From contig CAJUDZ010000019.1 in NCBI GenBank assembly GCA_910584965.1, forward strand, positions 1-64,000: a stretch of DNA of 64,000 bases. Direction: 5' to 3'. The stretch is from an uncultured Lachnospiraceae bacterium (GTDB lineage Bacteria > Bacillota > Clostridia > Lachnospirales > Lachnospiraceae). How positions within the stretch are numbered: position 1 is the first letter of the stretch; each line of letters starts with the position of its first letter. Positions 43,407 to 52,020 of the stretch are shown here, piece after piece. The notes under the pieces are model-generated. The model did no database searches. It was not told the origin of the DNA and saw nothing but the letters and a program-made list of their open reading frames with translations. A program made the translations under genes and the position numbers.

Positions 43407-45749
43407 ATGAAATTCAACTATGGCTGCTGGCTGTTAAAAGAAGGCGTCGGCTGCTTTTCTCCCACGATGATCTATCACGCCGCAATCAAGGAGAAAGAAG
43501 TGATCCTGTGCGCTCCCACACACCCGATGAGAGGCCGGGGCGATACGCTCGGCGGAGCAAATCTGACAATACGCATCACTTCACCGATGCCCGATGTGAT
43601 TCGGGTGCAGACCGCACACTATATGGGAACGCTTCCCAAAAGCCCCGAATTTGACCTGAACCTGGGCAATCCGCAGAATTTACAGGTGGCGGATTCGGAA
43701 GAAACACTGACCGTTACAAGCGGCTCCCTTTCTCTGGAAATCGGTAAAAAGAACTGGTACATGCGCTACATGAGAGACGGCAAAATCATCACTTCGAGCG
43801 GTACAGGCGATCTGGCCATGATGAAAGAAAACTGGACCGGCGACTGCTTCGACCTGGAAGGCGATCTTACGGATACCTTTATGCGCCAGCAGTTAAACAT
43901 CGGCGTCGGAGAACTGTTTTACGGGACGGGAGAACGTTTTACGCCTTTTGTCAAAAACGGACAGACTGTAGAAATCTATAATGAAGACGGCGGCACAAGC
44001 ACCGAACAGTCCTATAAAAATATCCCTTTTTATCTTTCCAACAAAGGCTACGGCATTTTTGTCAACCATCCGGAAAGAGTTTCCTTTGAATTTGCGACGG
44101 AACATGTTACGAAGACCTCCTTCAGCGTTAAGGGCGGGAGTCTGGATTATTTCTTCTTTAACGGGCCGTCCATGAAAGAAGTTCTGAACAGGTATACCGA
44201 TCTGACCGGAAAGCCTTCTTTACCGGCTCCCTGGACCTTCGGCCTTTGGCTTTCGACTTCGTTTACCACCAACTATGACGAAGAGACCGTCATGAGTTTT
44301 ATCGACGGCATGTTAAACCGCGATATTCCTCTGCGCACCTTCCATTTCGACTGCTTCTGGATGAAAGGCTTCCACTGGAGCGATTTTATATGGGACGATG
44401 AAGTGTTCCCCGATCCCGTGGGAATGCTCCGCAGAATCAAGGAAAAAGGGCTGAATATCTGCGTCTGGATTAACCCTTATATCGGGCAGGAATCCGCTCT
44501 TTTTGCGGAAGGAATGGAAAAAGAATATTTCCTGAAACGGCCAAACGGCGACGTCTGGCAATGGGATATGTGGCAGCCGGGCATGGCGCTTGTAGATTTT
44601 ACCAACCCCGCAGCCTGCAAATGGTATCAGGACAAACTGGAAGTCCTGATGGATATGGGCGTAGACTGCTTTAAGACGGACTTCGGCGAAAGGATCCCCG
44701 TCAACTGCGTTTACTTTGACGGCTCCGAGCCGGAAAAAATGCACAATTTCTACACTTATCTTTATAATAAAACCGTATACGAACTACTGGAAAGAAAACG
44801 CGGCAAAAAAGACGCCGTTCTGTTTGCCCGTTCCGCCACCGCAGGGGGCCAGAAATTTCCCGTTCACTGGGGCGGCGACTGCTGGTCCGACTATGAATCG
44901 ATGGAAGAGAGTCTCCGCGGCGGCCTCTCCCTGTTAATGTCCGGTTTCGGCTACTGGGCACACGATATCGGCGGTTTCGAGAGCACTTCCACCGCGGACG
45001 TTTATAAACGCTGGGTGGCCTTCGGCCTGCTTTCTTCCCACAGCCGCCTGCACGGCAGTCATTCCTACCGCGTTCCCTGGCTGTACGACGAAGAAGCCGT
45101 AGACGTTGTCAGAAGCTTTACGAAGCTGAAAGCATCCCTGATGCCTTACTTATTCAAAACCGCCGTAGACACTTCCCGCTCCGGCGTCCCGACCATGCGG
45201 AGCATGGCGCTGGAATTTACACAGGACAGAAACTGTCATTATCTGGACAAGCAATATATGCTCGGCGACAATCTGCTGGTTGCGCCTATTTTCAACGATG
45301 AAAGCAAGGGTATCTTTTATCTTCCGAAAGGAATCTGGACGGATTTCTTCACCGGAGAAGAGATGGAAGGCGGCCTCTGGGTGGAAAAGGAATACGACTA
45401 CCTGCATCTTCCGCTGATGGTAAAAGAAAACAGTATTATCGTGACGGGACGGGATGACAGACCGGACTACGATTACGCAATGGACGCCGAAGTCAGAATT
45501 TATCGTTTACAGGAAGGACAGGAAGTTTCCGCTATCGTCTATGACATGAACGGGGACTGCGATTTGAAAATCACCGCCAGAAATCAGGACGGAGAAATCG
45601 TTCTTCAGACCGCCGCTTCCAAGCCCTATATCGTCCGTCTGATAAACGTCAGAGACATCACGGCGTCGGGCGCTTCTGTCCGCGCGGACGGAAACGATAC
45701 GATCATTATCCCCGACGGAGGAGACAGGATCGTCATCCGACACTTATAG
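43407..45749 (+). CDS. GH31 alpha-xylosidase-like glycosidase (YicI type)
   Basis: A 780-residue cytoplasmic family 31 enzyme. The start at 43407 has GGAGG seven bases upstream, so the in-frame ATG at 43350 is rejected. The catalytic nucleophile is Asp425 in FKTDFGERIP and the acid/base is Asp491 in HWGGDCWSDYESM. FHFDCFWMKGFHWSDFIWD and the KTDFGE nucleophile context are those of YicI-like alpha-xylosidases rather than alpha-glucosidases, so removal of alpha-1,6-xylose from xyloglucan fragments is the best guess. N-terminal beta-sandwich, barrel and C-terminal sandwiches are all present. Confidence 0.93.
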   Translation: MKFNYGCWLLKEGVGCFSPTMIYHAAIKEKEVILCAPTHPMRGRGDTLGGANLTIRITSPMPDVIRVQTAHYMGTLPKSPEFDLNLGNPQNLQVADSEETLTVTSGSLSLEIGKKNWYMRYMRDGKIITSSGTGDLAMMKENWTGDCFDLEGDLTDTFMRQQLNIGVGELFYGTGERFTPFVKNGQTVEIYNEDGGTSTEQSYKNIPFYLSNKGYGIFVNHPERVSFEFATEHVTKTSFSVKGGSLDYFFFNGPSMKEVLNRYTDLTGKPSLPAPWTFGLWLSTSFTTNYDEETVMSFIDGMLNRDIPLRTFHFDCFWMKGFHWSDFIWDDEVFPDPVGMLRRIKEKGLNICVWINPYIGQESALFAEGMEKEYFLKRPNGDVWQWDMWQPGMALVDFTNPAACKWYQDKLEVLMDMGVDCFKTDFGERIPVNCVYFDGSEPEKMHNFYTYLYNKTVYELLERKRGKKDAVLFARSATAGGQKFPVHWGGDCWSDYESMEESLRGGLSLLMSGFGYWAHDIGGFESTSTADVYKRWVAFGLLSSHSRLHGSHSYRVPWLYDEEAVDVVRSFTKLKASLMPYLFKTAVDTSRSGVPTMRSMALEFTQDRNCHYLDKQYMLGDNLLVAPIFNDESKGIFYLPKGIWTDFFTGEEMEGGLWVEKEYDYLHLPLMVKENSIIVTGRDDRPDYDYAMDAEVRIYRLQEGQEVSAIVYDMNGDCDLKITARNQDGEIVLQTAASKPYIVRLINVRDITASGASVRADGNDTIIIPDGGDRIVIRHL

Positions 45750-45759
45750 TACGGAAAAC

Positions 45760-45802
45760 AGAGCCTGTCAGTCTGATGATAAACCAGACTGACAGGCTCT
45801 GC
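45760..45802. terminator. Long perfect stem-loop between GH31 and bactofilin genes
   Basis: CAGAGCCTGTCAGTCTG pairs perfectly with its complement around nine bases. The minus strand is followed by TTTT, so it ends the bactofilin transcript; it may also stop GH31 transcripts although the plus-strand tail is less T-rich. Confidence 0.88.
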
Positions 45803-45840
45803 CTCTTATGTATTGACACTCTTAACCGATCGGTTCTCTC

Positions 45841-46320
45841 TTAATATTTCTTTTTGTTATCCGAATCCATGGAAAAATCGTTCTGTCTGCTCTTTTCCTT
45901 ATCCTTGTCTTTGTCCTTATTCTTATCCGGTATGGATACGCTCGTATCGAGCGACGCGGAAGTCGTCATCGTACATCTGCCGTCGAAGCATGCGTCTTCA
46001 TCCACAACAAGCGATCTCGCGGTAATATTGCCGACCAGCTTACCGGTGGACAGCAGCTCCAGCTTCCCGCTGGCCATAATGTCCCCTTCCACCTTGCCGG
46101 AAATAATAACGTTCTGGGAATGAATATCCCCGTTGATCTTTCCTTCCACGCCGACAATGAGCAGTTCTTTACAGGTACAGTTCCCGTTGATTGTTCCGTC
46201 AACCCTGACCGACTCCGGTGTCTCAAAATTTCCGTCAAAAACCGCACCGGGGCCGATTACCGTTCCGATTTTGGCCTTTAAATCCATGGAACCGTTTTTG
46301 TTTCTGTTCTTATTAATCAT
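45841..46320 (-). CDS. Bactofilin, polymer-forming cytoskeletal protein
   Basis: A 159-residue bactofilin. The central beta-helix repeats are clear: TVIGPGAVFDGNFETPESVR, DGTINGNCTCKELLIVG, GKINGDIHSQNVIISG, EGDIMASGKLELLSTG and GNITARSLVVDEDA. Flanking tails are short and charged, the C-terminal one a run of Lys/Asp. Bactofilins form membrane-linked filaments without nucleotide. It follows an M23-like membrane gene by 16 bases, a common pairing in which the filament positions a cell-wall factor. Confidence 0.94.
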   Translation of the reverse strand: MINKNRNKNGSMDLKAKIGTVIGPGAVFDGNFETPESVRVDGTINGNCTCKELLIVGVEGKINGDIHSQNVIISGKVEGDIMASGKLELLSTGKLVGNITARSLVVDEDACFDGRCTMTTSASLDTSVSIPDKNKDKDKDKEKSRQNDFSMDSDNKKKY

Positions 46321-46336
46321 AATTAAATTCCTCCTT

Positions 46337-47107
46337 TTATCCTTTCGCTTCTATGACCGTCAGCGGATCGATCGCTTCTTCTTCAAAAAGAATCTGGTAA
46401 TCCAGCTGTGTCTCATCCGTCGTAATCGTAAATAAAGTATCTCCCGCTTCAACCTGTGCGCCTTCCGTCGCTTTTACTTCCGCCTCCTGACGGCACAGAT
46501 AGCGCGTCTTATAACCTTTTTCATGCTCCACCTCGACGATGACAGGATAGGTGTCATCGGATGAAACGGTAATTACCGTACCGTTGCCGGTTGCAACGAT
46601 ATTTCCCTCTTCGTGCATACTGATCGACAAATACGGTTCTTCTTCCGAATAATTCGACAATAAACTGCTCGTGGATGAAGACGGATATCTCCTCGGGATT
46701 CCGTCATCCGATGCGGCCGTTTCCGTTTCTTCCGTTTCCGCCTCTTCTTCATTGTCCGGCACAGTTTCCGCCTCCGCTTTCGCGCGCAGATCCTGATTTT
46801 CCTGCGCGAGCGCCTGCATTTCATTGTTCAGGCTTTCCTTTTCCGCCTCTAACTGCTGAACCATCTGCGTCTGCTGCTCCAATTCCGCACGCAGATTATT
46901 CTGCCCGTTTCCCGGTACCCCGCCCTGATAAATCATCCACCCGAGAACTCCGGCGCTGCCAAAAAGAATCAGGAGCAGGAAAATCAGAAAAAAGAGTATA
47001 ACGCGGGATGCTGTCTGTGAAATATCGATCTGTCGGTTCCTCTGCCCCGCATGGGAAATAAAAAGTATGGAAAAGGATTCCTTATGGTCGTGTCCTTTGC
47101 GTTTCAT
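46337..47107 (-). CDS. Membrane-anchored M23-like protein lacking the zinc site
   Basis: A 256-residue protein. The start at 47107 has AGGGGG just upstream; the earlier in-frame ATG at 47143 does not. It has a basic cytoplasmic tail, one membrane helix (about 28-53), a coiled coil (about 60-110), an acidic linker and a C-terminal LytM/M23-type beta domain. In that domain the Hx3D and Y-x-H-L metal-binding motifs are absent (for example RYLCR stands where YxHL is expected), so it is probably a non-enzymatic partner or activator of a wall hydrolase. It pairs with the bactofilin gene directly downstream. Confidence 0.82.
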   Translation of the reverse strand: MKRKGHDHKESFSILFISHAGQRNRQIDISQTASRVILFFLIFLLLILFGSAGVLGWMIYQGGVPGNGQNNLRAELEQQTQMVQQLEAEKESLNNEMQALAQENQDLRAKAEAETVPDNEEEAETEETETAASDDGIPRRYPSSSTSSLLSNYSEEEPYLSISMHEEGNIVATGNGTVITVSSDDTYPVIVEVEHEKGYKTRYLCRQEAEVKATEGAQVEAGDTLFTITTDETQLDYQILFEEEAIDPLTVIEAKG

Positions 47108-47155
47108 ATTCTTTCCCCCTATTAGCTCGAAAAAGCTGAGCAAGATTCCTGTACT

Positions 47156-47184
47156 ATCATATCATATGTTCTCACAAAAGTAAA
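47156..47184 (-). promoter_or_regulatory. Promoter of the M23-like / bactofilin unit
   Basis: Minus strand TTTACT (47179-47184), a 17-base spacer and TATGAT (47156-47161). Confidence 0.65.
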
Positions 47185-47187
47185 AGG

Positions 47188-47225
47188 AAAAAGCACAAGC
47201 CGGCCGGACAATGCCGGCCAGCCTG
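47188..47225 (-). terminator. Terminator of the sipL-like gene
   Basis: Minus strand GCTGGCCGG pairs with CCGGCCGGC around CATTGT, then TTGTGCTTTTT. It lies just after the sipL-like stop codon. Confidence 0.85.
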
Positions 47226-47233
47226 CATTTTTT

Positions 47234-48790
47234 TCAGGAAACACCCTTTACGACAAGGATTTTATCCCCCGCTTTGATCTCTTCCGAAACGAGTTCGTTG
47301 ACTTCTTTTAACTGTGCAATCGGCACATAGTATTTCTTGCCGATATCCCAGAGCGTATCGCCGGTTCCCGCAATATAGATCACGATGCCGGGAAGCTCGC
47401 TGATCTTATTCATATCCAGGTCTTCCACTCTGATGTCTGTGACGAGGTTCGCCTTTTTCGATGTAAAGACAAGAACTTCGAAACTTAATGCCGCCTTAAT
47501 GTCCAGTTCGTCGCTGTCCAGCATCGTCACGAGAAGCTGTTCCAGATTCCAGTGAATATGACAGACACAGGATTCCGTAATTTCCGGCACGTCGATGACA
47601 TGCTTAAAGGGCAGCGAACTTTTTGTCGCATACAAAGTATTCTGCCCATTCGTACACAGATAAATGGTCGTAACCTGCAGCATGCCGCTTACGGCGATGC
47701 CGTTCTCCACAACGGACTGTTCCTCGATCTGAATTTCTCCTTCGTTGTGTATCAGCTGATAAATGTGCATCTCCGTGTTCTGGATTCTGGCATGTTCCGC
47801 CACCTTGCATTTTCCGCTGCTGTGCTGTAATAAGCCCTTTAACGACACTTCTGTCGTTACCGCTTCGATTTCCTTCGCCACCCCGTAAATATCCGACAGC
47901 ACTTCCAGATTTTCTTCCTCATAAAGCCGGATCTCCAAATCGAGCACATTTTCCACGCAGAAGACCCGCTCTTCCCCGTCAAAATCCGGTTTCACTTCCA
48001 CATTACACTGAGACGTCGTATAACGGATATCCGGTATCATGTTTTCCCGGCATCCGTGGCACTCGATCATGCCGCTGAACGGAACCGTATTTTCGTACCA
48101 GAGCGTCTTGTCGTTATCCCCCTCCCCTTCATAAAGGAAAAAGGCTTTCATCTCGCCCTGGAGCGCGATTTTCCCATCCAGCGCCCGGAACTCAATATTG
48201 TGCAGCGAAATGCTGTGCCAGATGATCTGAAACGCGTTCGGCAGATTGCTTGGCAGTTCCATTTCCTCTTTGATGCGGAAAATATCTTTTTTATTGACCG
48301 CCATCTGCAGCAGCGGATGAACCTGCTTACGGTATTCGACAGGTTCTTCATGATAGATATCAACCGCCGCTTCCTGCTCGATCTTCTCTTCCAGTTCCAG
48401 CTCAAAGGAAATCATCGCCTGTACGCTTATTTTTCTGGAATTGATCAGACCGACGGTTAAATCCTCGATCACCCAGGAAGGCAGCACCGTATCGCCGTTA
48501 TGCACTCCTTCCATATTGATTTTTTCCTCCAGCGGAAATTCCGCCTGCATGCTGGCGCACATGCCTTCCTCTTCCGTCAGATACAACATCTGCACCTGCA
48601 GTCTGCCCTTTAAGCTGACGCGGTCGTCGCCTGCGCGGATTTCATCCATGATGACATCCCCTTTGACAGCAATCAAATGACTGGCATCCGGTCTGTTATC
48701 TGATATATTTACATCCTCTTCCAACACCATCTGGGTTCCGGCTTTGCTGGCAACGCGGTCCATATGTATCTTTTTTTTCACTAATTCCAC
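47234..48790 (-). CDS. sipL: SPOCS (DUF3794) and LysM protein, SipL-like spore coat morphogen
   Basis: A 518-residue protein with about three SPOCS/DUF3794 segments (first near 20-100 with NRPDASHLIAVKGDVIMDEI, second near 180-260, third near 310-400) and a C-terminal LysM domain (about 470-516: YIAGTGDTLWDIGKKYYVP). This is the plan of SipL, which in Clostridioides difficile joins SpoIVA in coat assembly on the forespore. It starts with GTG, preceded by GGAGG. A near-perfect sigma-E-type promoter lies about 30-60 bases upstream, which supports a mother-cell sporulation role. It is flanked by a terminator and stands alone. Confidence 0.9.
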   Translation of the reverse strand: MELVKKKIHMDRVASKAGTQMVLEEDVNISDNRPDASHLIAVKGDVIMDEIRAGDDRVSLKGRLQVQMLYLTEEEGMCASMQAEFPLEEKINMEGVHNGDTVLPSWVIEDLTVGLINSRKISVQAMISFELELEEKIEQEAAVDIYHEEPVEYRKQVHPLLQMAVNKKDIFRIKEEMELPSNLPNAFQIIWHSISLHNIEFRALDGKIALQGEMKAFFLYEGEGDNDKTLWYENTVPFSGMIECHGCRENMIPDIRYTTSQCNVEVKPDFDGEERVFCVENVLDLEIRLYEEENLEVLSDIYGVAKEIEAVTTEVSLKGLLQHSSGKCKVAEHARIQNTEMHIYQLIHNEGEIQIEEQSVVENGIAVSGMLQVTTIYLCTNGQNTLYATKSSLPFKHVIDVPEITESCVCHIHWNLEQLLVTMLDSDELDIKAALSFEVLVFTSKKANLVTDIRVEDLDMNKISELPGIVIYIAGTGDTLWDIGKKYYVPIAQLKEVNELVSEEIKAGDKILVVKGVS

Positions 48791-48819
48791 AAAAATACCT
48801 CCATGCGTGTACTTATTGT

Positions 48820-48849
48820 ATTGTATGCCGCATGGAGGCCCGTTATGAC
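48820..48849 (-). promoter_or_regulatory. Sigma-E-type promoter of the sipL-like gene
   Basis: Minus strand GTCATAA (48843-48849), a 15-base spacer and CATACAAT (48820-48827), identical in both boxes and spacing to the promoter of the spoIIID remnant. Sigma-E control is expected for coat morphogens. Confidence 0.82.
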
Positions 48850-48887
48850 TGTTTTACCCGGGAACATATGCTCTTTATCCGTGCCGG

Positions 48888-49790
48888 TTACTCCACCGCA
48901 CCGATCAGTTCATTCACATCTTCCACACCGTTCTGTTTCATGTAGGCTTCGATTCCTTCCACGACTTCCACCGTCGCATAGGGATTGACAAAATTCATGG
49001 CGCCGACCGCCACCGCCGTTGCACCGGCCAGCAGAAATTCCAGGGCGTCCTCTGCCGTCGCAATGCCTCCCATGCCGATAATGGGTATCCTGACGGCCTG
49101 TGCCGCCTGATACACCATGCGGACGGCCACCGGTTTGACTGCCGGACCGGAAAGCCCGCCCGTCTTATTGGCAAGCACAAATTTCTTCCGGTAAATGTCG
49201 ATCTTCATCCCGGTAATCGTATTAATCATGGAAAGGGCATCCGCTCCCGCCGCTTCCGCCGCTTTTGCCATCTCCGCAATATCCGTCACATTGGGACTCA
49301 GTTTCATGATCACAGGCTGTTTCGCCTTTTTTTTGATCTGCGAAGTGATATCGTAGAGCGCGTCCGTCTTCTGGCCGAAAGCGATTGCGCCTTCCTTTAC
49401 ATTGGGACAGGAAACGTTGATCTCCAGCATATCAACGGCCTCATCGGAAAGCCGTTCCACCACCTCCAGGTAATCTTCCACCGTTTTACCGCAGATGTTG
49501 ACGATGACTTTCGTATCATATTGTTTCAGAAAAGGAATATCCCTCTCGATCAGCACATCCACACCCGGATTCTGTAAGCCGATCGCATTCAGCATTCCGC
49601 CGTAGACTTCCGCAACCCTCGGCGTCGGATTCCCCGGCCAGGGTACATTGGCAACGCCCTTTGTCACGACTGCTCCCAGTCTGTTCAAATCCACGAACTC
49701 TCCGTATTCCATGCCGGAACCGAACGTGCCCGACGCCGTCATAACCGGATTTTTAAAGGGTACTCCCGCGATTGTAACTTTTGTATTCAT
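48888..49790 (-). CDS. pyrD: Dihydroorotate dehydrogenase, class 1B catalytic subunit
   Basis: A 300-residue FMN enzyme of pyrimidine synthesis. Catalytic Cys128 in EINVSCPNVKEG marks class 1B, which uses NAD through PyrK. Other marks are NPVMTASGTFGSGMEY, NAIGLQNPG and the FMN-phosphate region GMGGIATAEDALEFLLAGA. Its ATG shares one base with the pyrK stop (TGATG), so the two subunits are translationally coupled. It is the last gene of pyrC-pyrK-pyrD. Confidence 0.98.
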   Translation of the reverse strand: MNTKVTIAGVPFKNPVMTASGTFGSGMEYGEFVDLNRLGAVVTKGVANVPWPGNPTPRVAEVYGGMLNAIGLQNPGVDVLIERDIPFLKQYDTKVIVNICGKTVEDYLEVVERLSDEAVDMLEINVSCPNVKEGAIAFGQKTDALYDITSQIKKKAKQPVIMKLSPNVTDIAEMAKAAEAAGADALSMINTITGMKIDIYRKKFVLANKTGGLSGPAVKPVAVRMVYQAAQAVRIPIIGMGGIATAEDALEFLLAGATAVAVGAMNFVNPYATVEVVEGIEAYMKQNGVEDVNELIGAVE

Positions 49791-50566
49791 CAGATATCCA
49801 CCTCTTTTGCTTCAAATACCGGACCGTCCGTACAGATGCGCGCATTGTGCACATGGGAATGATGGTCCACCTCTTTTGTCTTACACACACAGCCGAGGCA
49901 TGCGCCCACACCACAGGCCATCCGCTCTTCCAGTGACAGGTATGCTTCGATTCCGTTTTCCGTTGCATATTTCTTAATCGCCCGCAGCATCGGCATCGGT
50001 CCGCAGGCCATGATTACCTCCGCTTTCAGCCCGTTTTCCCGGACCGCATCCATCACATTGCCGGGACATCCCACGCTTCCGTCTTCCGTCGCGATGTACA
50101 CCGTTCCGTTTTCCCGCAGTTCCTCCGCCAGAAACAAGTCCCTGTTCCGGTAGCCGACGATAATTTGTTTTTCCGCCCGTAATTCTTTGGCAAGCTGCAG
50201 CATCGGGGGAATGCCGATGCCTCCTCCCATCAGAAAGACTTTTTTCCCTTCCGCCTTTTCCATTGGAAAACCGTTGCCGAGAACGCCGAGTACAGCCGCC
50301 TCATCGCCAGGCTGCCAGGCCGAAAATTCTTTCGTTCCCTTTCCGGCGATGCGGTATACGAGGCGCAGCCTGTTATGCGCCTGATCCGCTTCGCAGATGC
50401 TGATCGGTCTTGGAAGCAGGGTATCCGCGCTCTTCGGATAGACCGCCACGAACCGGCCCGGATGCGCGTCCTGTGCCAGCTCCGTTTCCAGCCATAAATC
50501 GAATATCTGCGGTGCGATCTCCTTCTGCGATATGACTCCTGCCGTTGTTTTTTTCTTCTGTGCCAT
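49790..50566 (-). CDS. pyrK: Dihydroorotate dehydrogenase electron-transfer subunit
   Basis: A 258-residue iron-sulfur flavoprotein that passes electrons from PyrD to NAD. It shows FAD binding in LLPRPISICEAD, the NAD-binding GGGIGIPPMLQLAKEL and a [2Fe-2S] cluster motif ACGVGACLGCVCKT plus a later Cys. The open frame extends upstream to 50839 inside pyrC, but the true start is taken as 50566 because the product then has the normal length and N-terminus. The ribosome binding site is weak (GGCGGA). pyrC ends 61 bases upstream. Confidence 0.95.
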   Translation of the reverse strand: MAQKKKTTAGVISQKEIAPQIFDLWLETELAQDAHPGRFVAVYPKSADTLLPRPISICEADQAHNRLRLVYRIAGKGTKEFSAWQPGDEAAVLGVLGNGFPMEKAEGKKVFLMGGGIGIPPMLQLAKELRAEKQIIVGYRNRDLFLAEELRENGTVYIATEDGSVGCPGNVMDAVRENGLKAEVIMACGPMPMLRAIKKYATENGIEAYLSLEERMACGVGACLGCVCKTKEVDHHSHVHNARICTDGPVFEAKEVDI

Positions 50567-50627
50567 TCTCTGTTTCCGCCTTTCTTTTTCCCGGAAAGAG
50601 CAGCCCTGCCGCTCTTTTGGAAATGAT

Positions 50628-51926
50628 TTATTCCGCACGGTATGCGACCTTACCGCCGCATATCGTATAATGAATGACGCCGGGCATTTCCTCTCCGATA
50701 AAGGGAGAGTTGGCGGCCTTTGACGCAAAACCGTCTTTCTCCACCCGCCAGCGCGCATCTTTGTCAAAAATAACCAGGTCCGCAGGTCCGCCCACGGCCA
50801 GATATCCGGCATCCAGCCGGTACAGCCGGGCAGGCGCAAGGCTCATTTTTTCCATCAGTTCCATTACCGTCAGATAATCCGGCATGACCAATTCCCTGAT
50901 GCCGAGGGACAGCGCCGTTTCCAGCCCGATGATACCGCTCGGAGCCTCGGTAAGCGGCTTTGCTTTCTCTTCCGCGCTGTGGGGTGCATGGTCGGTGGCA
51001 ATCATATCGATCGTGCCGTCCTGCAGCCCTTTGATAACCGCCATTCTGTCCGCTTCTTCCCGCAGAGGCGGATTCATTTTGGCAAGCGTGCCGTGCGCGA
51101 CCGCCGCTTCTTCCGTCAGGGTGAAGTGATGGGGCGCCGCCTCGGCCCAAATGTGTGCGCTCTTTTTTTTCGCCTGTCTGACGAGCTCCACCGCCTCTTT
51201 CGTGCTGATATGCTGAACCGACAGATCGGCTCCCTCCTCCAGTGCAATCCGGATATCCCGTTCCACCATGCGGATTTCCGCTTCCCTCTTCGAACCGCCG
51301 ATGCCGAAATGTTCCGCCGCCTTTCCGGCATGAATGCCGTTATTCGTAATATAAGCAGGATCTTCCTCATGCAGGCTGACCGGCTTATGCAGTTTTGCCG
51401 CCCTTTGAAGCGCTTCCCGCAGGACCGCTTCGCTCAGTATCGGGATGCCGTCGTCCGTAAAACCTGCTGCCCCCGACCGGCTCAGCCCTTCCATATCTAC
51501 CAGTTCCCGTCCCTTCATGCCCACAGTCACGTTGGCGCAGGTATGAATATGAATCCCCGTCGTTTTCCCTTTTTCCAGGACATAGGAGAGCGTTTCCGGA
51601 TTATCCACGGACGGCTTCGTATTCGCCATCAGCACGACGGAAGTAAAGCCGCCCTTCGCCGCGGCGGCCGCTCCGCTTTCAATATCTTCCTTATAGGTAA
51701 AACCGGGATCCCGAAAATGAACATGCACATCCACAAGCCCCGGCGCAATGATCTGCCCGGCCGCATCAATATGTTCTACCTCTTCCGGCCGGGTAACGCC
51801 TAATTCCGAAAGGGGCGTTCCCCGCTCTGCCATCGCCGCTATTTTCTCATCCTGTATCAGGATATCACAGTAACCTTCGAACCGTGTCTTTGGCTCGATC
51901 ACATATCCGCCCGTAATATGAATCAT
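50628..51926 (-). CDS. pyrC: Dihydroorotase
   Basis: A 432-residue amidohydrolase that closes carbamoyl-aspartate to dihydroorotate. The binuclear metal site shows His68/His70 in VHVHFRDPG, His in SLHEEDP, VQHISTKEAVEL and the catalytic Asp in ATDHAPHS. A beta domain from both ends completes the fold. AAAGGAG precedes the ATG. It is the first gene of the short pyr operon, with a promoter reaching into the end of the gene upstream. No PyrR-type attenuator was seen. Confidence 0.98.
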   Translation of the reverse strand: MIHITGGYVIEPKTRFEGYCDILIQDEKIAAMAERGTPLSELGVTRPEEVEHIDAAGQIIAPGLVDVHVHFRDPGFTYKEDIESGAAAAAKGGFTSVVLMANTKPSVDNPETLSYVLEKGKTTGIHIHTCANVTVGMKGRELVDMEGLSRSGAAGFTDDGIPILSEAVLREALQRAAKLHKPVSLHEEDPAYITNNGIHAGKAAEHFGIGGSKREAEIRMVERDIRIALEEGADLSVQHISTKEAVELVRQAKKKSAHIWAEAAPHHFTLTEEAAVAHGTLAKMNPPLREEADRMAVIKGLQDGTIDMIATDHAPHSAEEKAKPLTEAPSGIIGLETALSLGIRELVMPDYLTVMELMEKMSLAPARLYRLDAGYLAVGGPADLVIFDKDARWRVEKDGFASKAANSPFIGEEMPGVIHYTICGGKVAYRAE

Positions 51927-51990
51927 CTTCCCGTATTCTCCTTTCCGGCGCAGGCATTTCTTATCATTCCTGTTACCGGTCTTTTCTATC

Positions 51991-52020
51991 AGTCTATCAC
52001 AAATTACAAATTTCAGTCAA
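51991..52020 (-). promoter_or_regulatory. Promoter of pyrC-pyrK-pyrD
   Basis: Minus strand TTGACT (52015-52020), an 18-base spacer and TAGACT (51991-51996). The -35 lies in the last codons of the PrcB-like gene. Confidence 0.55.

Noticed and set aside
51927..52012. PyrR-type attenuator before pyrC
   Set aside because: No anti-terminator/terminator pair or PyrR-binding loop could be drawn in the 86-base gap.
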